A DNA stretch of 15,809 bases from Lachnospiraceae bacterium UBA3273 (GTDB lineage: Bacteria > Bacillota > Clostridia > Lachnospirales > Lachnospiraceae). The DNA lies in assembly GCA_002362385.1 (NCBI GenBank), contig DEUB01000004.1, forward strand, positions 1 to 15,809. Reading direction: 5' to 3'. Both the position numbers and the translations under genes were made by a program. Below the pieces are notes generated by a model. The model did no database searches and was not told where the DNA came from. It saw only the letters and a program-made list of their open reading frames with translations. Shown one piece after another: positions 11,983 to 15,809 of this stretch; the stretch's first letter is position 1, and every line of letters starts with the position of its first letter.

Positions 11983-11991
11983 TGTTATACT
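11983..11991 (+). promoter_or_regulatory. Extended -10 promoter for the two small genes
   Basis: TGT followed by TATACT (11986-11991) is an extended -10. The -35 is weak. The start would be near 11998, leaving about 60 nt before the ATG at 12058. The divergent hydrolase gene begins at 11924, so this intergenic region serves both directions. Confidence 0.5.
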
Positions 11992-12057
11992 GTTCAAAAG
12001 GACATGGCCGGAAGCTTAGCCGGGCATATAACAAAAAAGAAGAGAAGGGGCAGGGGT

Positions 12058-12354
12058 ATGTTACAGGAAGTATTTGAACTTATGATGCAGGTGCACAGCG
12101 GGATGAAAATAGCCTGCGTAGGTCTGATGGACGGGACAAAGATCCAGAGGGAGCTGATCAATGACGGCAATCGGGAGACCAGGGTCAACATAGAGTTGGA
12201 GTCTACAGATGTGGGGTTTGCCGTTTTTTCCAGAAAGAGTAAATCCAGTTATATTTATAATGACGTGGTAACAGGGGAGACCAGCGGGGCGACCAAATTA
12301 GCAGTGCCTTACAGCAATATTTCCTATATGGAATTTACAGACGAAGAAGAGTAA
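12058..12354 (+). CDS. Hypothetical protein, 98 aa
   Basis: Not recognised. A soluble, acidic protein starting MLQEVFELMMQVHSGMKIAC. The middle has alternating hydrophobic residues suggesting beta-strands (MKIACVGLMDG, VNIELES, DVGFAVFS, SSYIYND), and it ends with KLAVPYSNISYMEFTDEEE. No signal peptide, membrane segment or catalytic motif is seen. I chose ATG 12058, with AGGGG a few bases upstream; an upstream in-frame ATG (11899) would run through the promoter. Only 1 nt separates its stop from the next ATG, so the two genes are cotranscribed and probably act together. The compact beta-rich look would suit a small binding domain, but this is a guess. Confidence 0.75.
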   Translation: MLQEVFELMMQVHSGMKIACVGLMDGTKIQRELINDGNRETRVNIELESTDVGFAVFSRKSKSSYIYNDVVTGETSGATKLAVPYSNISYMEFTDEEE

Positions 12355-12355
12355 T

Positions 12356-12718
12356 ATGACTGCGCCGGAATATGTGAAGCTGAAACGAAAACAGAATACT
12401 ACCATGTGCGCGGCGATCCTCTATCCTGACGGCGACGTGAGGGAATGTGTGAAGAGCCATTTGAAAATGCTGATCGCATCCCTGGGAAATCATATCTGGG
12501 AGCAGATACCCGGCGAAGAATCTCCGCTGTTCTGGCTGACGGCATATACAGGGGTTGTGCTGATCGATTACGAAAATCAGCTATACAGTGAAGAACTGAC
12601 AGGGGAGCAGGAAAAAGCCCTGCAGGAGATGTACCGGGGCGGCGTAATTCTTAATAACCTGAAAAATATCCACAGCGGAAACCGGTATCTGGGAATTGAT
12701 AAGGAAAAAAGTACATAA
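12356..12718 (+). CDS. Hypothetical protein, 120 aa
   Basis: Not recognised. A mixed protein starting MTAPEYVKLKRKQNTTMCAA, with ILYPDGDVRECVKSHL, a hydrophobic patch LFWLTAYTGVVLIDYEN and a helical, Glu/Lys-rich C-terminal half. No membrane segment is clear enough to call. It starts 1 nt after the previous stop, so translation is coupled. No separate ribosome binding site is needed, though GAAGAAGAG of the upstream gene's end could serve. It ends just before the hairpin at 12722. Confidence 0.72.
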   Translation: MTAPEYVKLKRKQNTTMCAAILYPDGDVRECVKSHLKMLIASLGNHIWEQIPGEESPLFWLTAYTGVVLIDYENQLYSEELTGEQEKALQEMYRGGVILNNLKNIHSGNRYLGIDKEKST

Positions 12719-12721
12719 AAG

Positions 12722-12753
12722 GCCTGCCGCATGATGAAAACGGCAGGCTGTAA
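12722..12753. terminator. Bidirectional terminator between converging genes
   Basis: GCCTGCCG (12722-12729) pairs with CGGCAGGC (12741-12748), 8 bp with an 11-nt loop. Leftward transcripts meet CCTTTT after the stem; rightward ones meet a weaker TGTAATTTT. Confidence 0.75.
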
Positions 12754-12781
12754 TTTTGCTCATGATCTTGTATGCTTACGC

Positions 12782-13522
12782 TTAGAACATGGAATCAAAA
12801 AGCATTCCTGTGCTTAAAGAGGAAGCGTAAGTGCCCCTTCCGTTATAAATACCGCTGGATTTTGCAGCATCCTGTCCCGCATACATATTGATGAAGGAAG
12901 CGGATGTTCCTGTCTGGTAAGCCAAAGAGCGGTTGCCGTTAAACAGAGTCTTTACCGTAGAGGTATCTGCGGCTTTAAACGCTTTTTCATCAATTGCCAG
13001 AGTATTATCGGAATTGATGGTAATTCCTGCTTTGCCAAGCAGTTTGGATGAAACGGAAACAGCGTTTGTCATAGTGGATGCGTTGCGGAGAATCTTTTTG
13101 TTGTCGGAATCTCCCGAAGCCTTGACTGCGCTGTTGTAGTCTTCCACAAAAGAAGATACCGCTTTGAAAAGCTTATCCTCATTTCCCTTTTCATAAAGTG
13201 AATTAGCAGAGGCAGAGTATAAAGCCGATGCTGATTTTGCCAGTTCGGAAGAAGTGCTCTTTAACTTCTGAATCTGTTCCGTGGTATCGGCACTGGCGCC
13301 TTTATTGACCTTTGCATTGTCTTTTCCTGCGATCGTTGTTGCGGCGGGATTCTTCTGATAGTAGGATTTCATCAGTTTGCCGTAAGCGCCGGTCTTGATG
13401 GACTTGTAGTCCGTCAATAAGGATTCCATACCTAAGCCTGAGTTCCTGCCGGAATTCTGGGAGAAAAGGGATGTGGAATTAAAGAAATTGGAATAACCGT
13501 AATTTCCCGTGAAAATATTCAT
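12782..13522 (-). CDS. FliD C-terminal-like protein, function unknown
   Basis: A 246-residue protein rich in Ser, Ala, Asn and Lys and almost without Cys. It begins with a Ser/Asn/Phe-rich segment (MNIFTGNYGYSNFFNSTSLF), followed by a helical region (about 80-150). A stretch at about 160-205 strongly resembles the C-terminal domain of the flagellar filament cap FliD: SKLLGKAGITINSDNTL, then AFKAADTSTVKTLFNG. The hook-associated N-terminal domain of FliD is missing and the protein is about half the usual length. No flagellar genes are nearby. It has no signal peptide. Weak site GAAGGA precedes the ATG, and a stronger GGAGG lies 12 nt further up. It could be a secreted or surface helper, or a regulator using the same fold. 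Confidence 0.72.
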   Translation of the reverse strand: MNIFTGNYGYSNFFNSTSLFSQNSGRNSGLGMESLLTDYKSIKTGAYGKLMKSYYQKNPAATTIAGKDNAKVNKGASADTTEQIQKLKSTSSELAKSASALYSASANSLYEKGNEDKLFKAVSSFVEDYNSAVKASGDSDNKKILRNASTMTNAVSVSSKLLGKAGITINSDNTLAIDEKAFKAADTSTVKTLFNGNRSLAYQTGTSASFINMYAGQDAAKSSGIYNGRGTYASSLSTGMLFDSMF

Positions 13523-13645
13523 TTTCCTTCTTTACCCTCCTTTTCTGATTTAAAACAGGGACAAAGTACCCCATAATTTAGTTTCAATATAGCAGATACT
13601 GGAAAAAAGCACAAGGGGATTTCTTCAAAAAATACAAAAAGGGGA

Positions 13646-13674
13646 TTGACAGGAGTCAAAAAAACAGATAAAAT
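13646..13674 (+). promoter_or_regulatory. Promoter of the tRNA-Leu pair
   Basis: TTGACA at 13646-13651 and TAAAAT at 13669-13674, with a 17-bp spacer. It ends 11 nt before the first tRNA. Confidence 0.88.
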
Positions 13675-13685
13675 ATCACTTGCGT

Positions 13686-13769
13686 GCAGGAATGGCGGAA
13701 TTGGCAGACGCGCAGGCTTCAGGTGCCTGTGGTAGCAATATCGTGAGGGTTCAAGTCCCTTTTCCTGCA
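13686..13769 (+). tRNA. tRNA-Leu(CAG)
   Basis: An 84-nt class II tRNA. Acceptor stem GCAGGAA with TTCCTGC, D-stem GCG/CGC, anticodon stem CAGGC/GCCTG around loop TTCAGGT (anticodon CAG, reads CTG), a long variable arm, and T-loop TTCAAGT. No CCA is encoded. Confidence 0.96.
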
Positions 13770-13776
13770 TCATTTT

Positions 13777-13861
13777 GCGGAAGTGTCGGAACTGGCAGAC
13801 GAGCAAGACTAAGGATCTTGTGGCTATTGCAGTCGTGTGGGTTCAAGTCCCATCTTCCGCA
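13777..13861 (+). tRNA. tRNA-Leu(AAG)
   Basis: An 85-nt class II tRNA starting 7 nt after the first. Acceptor stem GCGGAAG with CTTCCGC, D-stem TCG/CGA, anticodon stem CAAGA/TCTTG around loop CTAAGGA (anticodon AAG), a long variable arm, and T-loop TTCAAGT. The first anticodon base A is unusual in bacteria outside tRNA-Arg(ACG) and would need deamination to inosine to read both CTT and CTC. No CCA is encoded. Confidence 0.94.
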
Positions 13862-13865
13862 CGCT

Positions 13866-13891
13866 AAAAGCCTAGATTTTTCTAGGCTTTT
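13866..13891 (+). terminator. Terminator of the tRNA pair
   Basis: AAAAGCCTAGA (13866-13876) pairs perfectly with TCTAGGCTTTT (13881-13891) around a TTTT loop. It may also stop the leftward gene that ends at 13905. Confidence 0.92.
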
Positions 13892-13904
13892 AAATTTGAT
13901 TGAT

Positions 13905-14129
13905 TCAGGACTTAAAGATACCTTTTAAAGAATCGGCAGCTTTAGCTGCATTCCCCATAGTCATCTTCGCTTTTACTCCGTCAACGACCTTCATGACGAC
14001 ATCGTCCGGCAGATCCATACCGATTACCTTTTCGATCACTTTTACGGGCTCTTTGTCAAACTGTTGTTTCAGATTCGGATTTTTGGTAACCTCTTCTACG
14101 ATCTTGTTGATTTGTCCTTTGATATCCAT
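13905..14129 (-). CDS. Hypothetical small protein, 74 aa
   Basis: A 74-residue charged protein starting MDIKGQINKIVEEVTKNPNL, with FDKEPVKVIEKVIGMDLPDD and then VVMKVVDGVKAKM, and a short amphipathic end. It looks like three helices. I recall similar short proteins annotated only as hypothetical in Lachnospiraceae. The LPDDVV segment recalls the Nif11/NHLP leader-peptide fold, but there is no double-Gly core or modification enzyme nearby, so I do not call it a peptide precursor. A perfect GGAGG lies 9 nt upstream of the ATG. It has its own promoter at 14172-14200 and diverges from the acyltransferase gene. Confidence 0.8.
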   Translation of the reverse strand: MDIKGQINKIVEEVTKNPNLKQQFDKEPVKVIEKVIGMDLPDDVVMKVVDGVKAKMTMGNAAKAADSLKGIFKS

Positions 14130-14171
14130 ACTTTTATTCCTCCGTTATGTAAATATTTGTCATATGGCTTT

Positions 14172-14200
14172 ATTGTATAATAGAAATTTACAAAGTTCAA
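14172..14200 (-). promoter_or_regulatory. Promoter of the 74-aa protein gene
   Basis: Minus-strand TTGAAC (14195-14200) and TACAAT (14172-14177) with a 17-bp spacer, giving a start near 14165. Confidence 0.75.
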
Positions 14201-14225
14201 GAATTTCACTTCCCGCGGCAAAGGT

Positions 14226-14255
14226 CTGGCAGATAACAGATTTTTTTTGTATAAT
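14226..14255 (+). promoter_or_regulatory. Promoter of the acyltransferase gene
   Basis: CTGGCA (14226-14231) and TATAAT (14250-14255) with an 18-bp spacer, preceded by a T8 tract. The start would be near 14262, leaving a short leader of about 27 nt. Confidence 0.6.
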
Positions 14256-14288
14256 AATACTTATTAAAGCCGTGGGAAGGAGTTACAG

Positions 14289-15230
14289 GTGCAAAGATCG
14301 GAAAGGGTATATGCAATAGAATTATGGCGTTTTTTCTTTTGTATTGTGGTGCTGGGCTTTCACGTAGGAGCCGAATTTAATTTGCCTGTGTTTACTGCAG
14401 GATATCTGGGCGTGGAATTTTTTCTCATCCTTTCTGGTTACGGCATCGGCATTTTTTATAAAAGGAATATAGCGGGGAAGGGTCCCGGAGAGCGTCTCTA
14501 TGGAATCGGCGTCTATATCGGAAAACGTTTAAAACAGCTGTATCCCCTTTATTTCCTGGCAATCGCATCCATGCTCTTTATTCGTATCATAAGCGAGAAG
14601 TGGAGGCCGGGAGATATCATAGCCTATTTAAAGGCGGGGTATTCGGAATTTATCCTGATGCAGTGCGGGCCTATGGGCGGCGAGGTGCTCATCAGTGCCG
14701 ACTGGTATGTGGCGGCGGTATTCTGGGCGGGGATCGTCGTGCTGATCGTCCTTGCATTGACGGGAAAAACAGGAGGCCTGGTTCTTTGTCCCCTGGCGGG
14801 AATTGGCATATACGGATATTATTTTAAACTGATCTGTAAAATAGATGTGATCTTCGCTCATCATGCGGTGCTCCGGGCTGTGGCCGGCGTCTGTATGGGG
14901 GTATTTATCTGTTTTGTGCTGGATACGCTGCAGGAAAAGGGAATTGTGGACAGGCTCCGGGAACAGAAACGTCTATGTATGGCGGGGCATATATTTGCAG
15001 AGATCAGCCTCGCACTGGTTGTATGCTATACGTTCTCAGGACACAGGGGATGGAAGGATTTTGCTGTGATCGGAGTTTATATAATTGCGCTGTTCCTTAT
15101 GCTTTTGACGGGAGCAAGGTTCGGGGAAAAGGCGGAGTGTGTGTTTAAGGGGCTTGGAAAGAGCACTTACCCGATTTATATTTTGCATATGCCGGTGTTG
15201 AAGGTGCTAAAGCTGCTGTTGGGGAAATAG
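14289..15230 (+). CDS. Acyltransferase-3 family membrane protein
   Basis: A 313-residue polytopic membrane enzyme with about ten hydrophobic helices. Hallmarks of the family: R14 and H25 in the first helix (WRFFFCIVVLGFH), GYLGVEFFLILSGY at 38-51, RLKQLYPLYF near 82-91, ADWYVAA near 137-143, and a C-terminal GKSTYPIYILHMPV. Such enzymes move acetyl or other acyl groups from the cytoplasm onto surface sugars, lipids or peptidoglycan. It is shorter than the usual 330-390. The start is GTG 14289, 7 nt after AAGGAG; no better ATG exists. There are no glycan genes adjacent, so the target is unknown. Confidence 0.85.
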   Translation: MQRSERVYAIELWRFFFCIVVLGFHVGAEFNLPVFTAGYLGVEFFLILSGYGIGIFYKRNIAGKGPGERLYGIGVYIGKRLKQLYPLYFLAIASMLFIRIISEKWRPGDIIAYLKAGYSEFILMQCGPMGGEVLISADWYVAAVFWAGIVVLIVLALTGKTGGLVLCPLAGIGIYGYYFKLICKIDVIFAHHAVLRAVAGVCMGVFICFVLDTLQEKGIVDRLREQKRLCMAGHIFAEISLALVVCYTFSGHRGWKDFAVIGVYIIALFLMLLTGARFGEKAECVFKGLGKSTYPIYILHMPVLKVLKLLLGK

Positions 15231-15250
15231 GATAACTTCTTTTTCTTCAT

Positions 15251-15279
15251 TTGTGATATTCAAAAAAGTATGTTATCAT
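15251..15279 (+). promoter_or_regulatory. Promoter of the ACT-domain gene
   Basis: TTGTGA (15251-15256) and TATCAT (15274-15279) with a 17-bp spacer; start near 15286 and a leader of about 47 nt. It starts 21 nt after the acyltransferase stop. Confidence 0.6.
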
Positions 15280-15332
15280 AGGCAAAGGCAATGAAAAAAG
15301 ATAATGGAAAAGATAAAGAAAGAGGAGAAATT

Positions 15333-15737
15333 ATGTTAAAACAGATATCAGTCTATGCGGAAAATAAAAAAGGAAATATGAAACGGATCACTTCCATATT
15401 ACAAAAGGAGCAGATCAATATCTGGGGGTCCGTTACCAACGACGGGGCGGAGTTCGGCATTACCAGAATGGTGGTTTCGGATCCGGATAAGGCGGTAAAG
15501 GCTTTGGAAGCGGACGGGATCATGTGCAGACTCATAGATGTGATCGGCGTTGAGATGGAGGACGAAGTAGGCAATCTGGACAAGCTTCTGGGCGCGCTTT
15601 TGGAGAGCAATATCAATGTAAACTATATCTACCTGTCCTTTAACAGGGATTCCGGCAAGCCGGTTCTGGTTTTCCAGTCGGAGGAGATCGGAGAAGTGGA
15701 GGACTGCATTAAAGCAAAGGGATTCAGTGTTATATAA
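15333..15737 (+). CDS. Tandem ACT-domain protein
   Basis: A 134-residue soluble protein made of two ACT domains. The first (about 1-66) begins MLKQISVYAENKKGNMKRIT and contains ILQKEQINIWGSV; the second (about 67-134) has VGNLDKLLGALLESNINVNYIYL. ACT domains bind amino acids or related ligands and act as regulators. Stand-alone tandem ACT proteins of this size are, as I recall, often found near aryl-CoA ligase genes in Clostridia, but no such gene is in view. I chose ATG 15333 with AGAGGAG upstream; the in-frame ATG at 15291 has no site. Confidence 0.88.
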   Translation: MLKQISVYAENKKGNMKRITSILQKEQINIWGSVTNDGAEFGITRMVVSDPDKAVKALEADGIMCRLIDVIGVEMEDEVGNLDKLLGALLESNINVNYIYLSFNRDSGKPVLVFQSEEIGEVEDCIKAKGFSVI

Positions 15738-15763
15738 TGCAGATGTAATACAGGAAATTTAGT

Positions 15764-15792
15764 TTGACATATTATGAAGTATTGACTATAAT
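15764..15792 (+). promoter_or_regulatory. Consensus promoter reading out of the right edge
   Basis: TTGACA (15764-15769) and TATAAT (15787-15792) with a 17-bp spacer: a perfect sigma-A promoter with nothing downstream before the window ends. A second TTGACA occurs at 15800-15805. Confidence 0.8.
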
Positions 15793-15809
15793 CCCATCTT
15801 TGACAGTTG

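Noticed and set aside
13519..13928. ORFs on both strands across the tRNA genes
   Set aside because: They translate the two tRNA-Leu genes and their promoter; the tRNA folds are unambiguous.
13905..14129. Nif11/NHLP-type RiPP precursor
   Set aside because: It has a slightly similar helix motif but no double-Gly cleavage site, no core peptide and no modification or export gene nearby.

Overview
The window looks like a chromosomal segment of a Gram-positive, low-to-mid GC anaerobe of the Clostridia, most likely Lachnospiraceae. The grounds are strong AGGAGG-type ribosome binding sites, sigma-A promoters (TTGACA, 17 bp, TATAAT), the infC-rpmI-rplT operon with an L20-type leader, a LexA box of the Bacillus/Clostridium type, tRNAs without encoded CCA, and the protein families present. 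Family assignments come from reading motifs; no database search was run.

Region 1 (1-1660) is the most unusual part. It holds three copies of a compact two-RNA module. In each, a strong plus-strand promoter drives a short RNA of about 95-110 nt. That RNA ends in a 13-bp hairpin which also contains the stop codon of a minus-strand 27-28 residue hydrophobic peptide ending in a basic tail. This is the architecture of a type I toxin-antitoxin locus of the TxpA/BsrG/holin-like-toxin kind. Units 1 and 2 are recent duplicates; unit 3 is diverged. None of the toxin genes is long enough to be found as a normal ORF. Each unit is bounded by roughly 50-nt imperfect inverted arms whose variable bases agree within a unit but differ between units. 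Between units 2 and 3 lies a decaying zinc-ribbon gene that breaks at an A8 tract.

Region 2 (1800-5410) is a sensing and export operon: OmpR-type response regulator, ABC ATPase, six-helix ABC permease and a one-helix histidine kinase. CTTAAC repeats precede the ATPase gene. The layout suggests self-induced resistance to, or export of, an envelope-active compound. A Cys-rich protein with two DUF1540 repeats follows.

Region 3 (5990-7420) is the translation operon infC-rpmI-rplT. It has a good promoter, a leader with a terminator and a mutually exclusive antiterminator, an AUU start codon for IF-3, and a UUCG-loop terminator at the end.

Region 4 (7500-9870) holds a PepD-type dipeptidase, a shikimate-kinase-like protein lacking two expected substrate-site residues, and a small DUF3006-like protein. 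Converging on it from the minus strand are a class I glutamine amidotransferase-like hydrolase (C26) and dinB (DNA polymerase IV). The LexA box of dinB lies exactly between its -35 and -10, and its -35 is inside the last codons of the hydrolase gene.

Region 5 (11980-15809) has two unrecognised small genes in tandem, a protein resembling the C-terminal part of the flagellar cap FliD, a tRNA-Leu(CAG)/tRNA-Leu(AAG) pair with promoter and terminator, a small conserved protein divergent from an acyltransferase-3 membrane protein, a tandem ACT-domain protein, and a perfect promoter reading out of the right edge.
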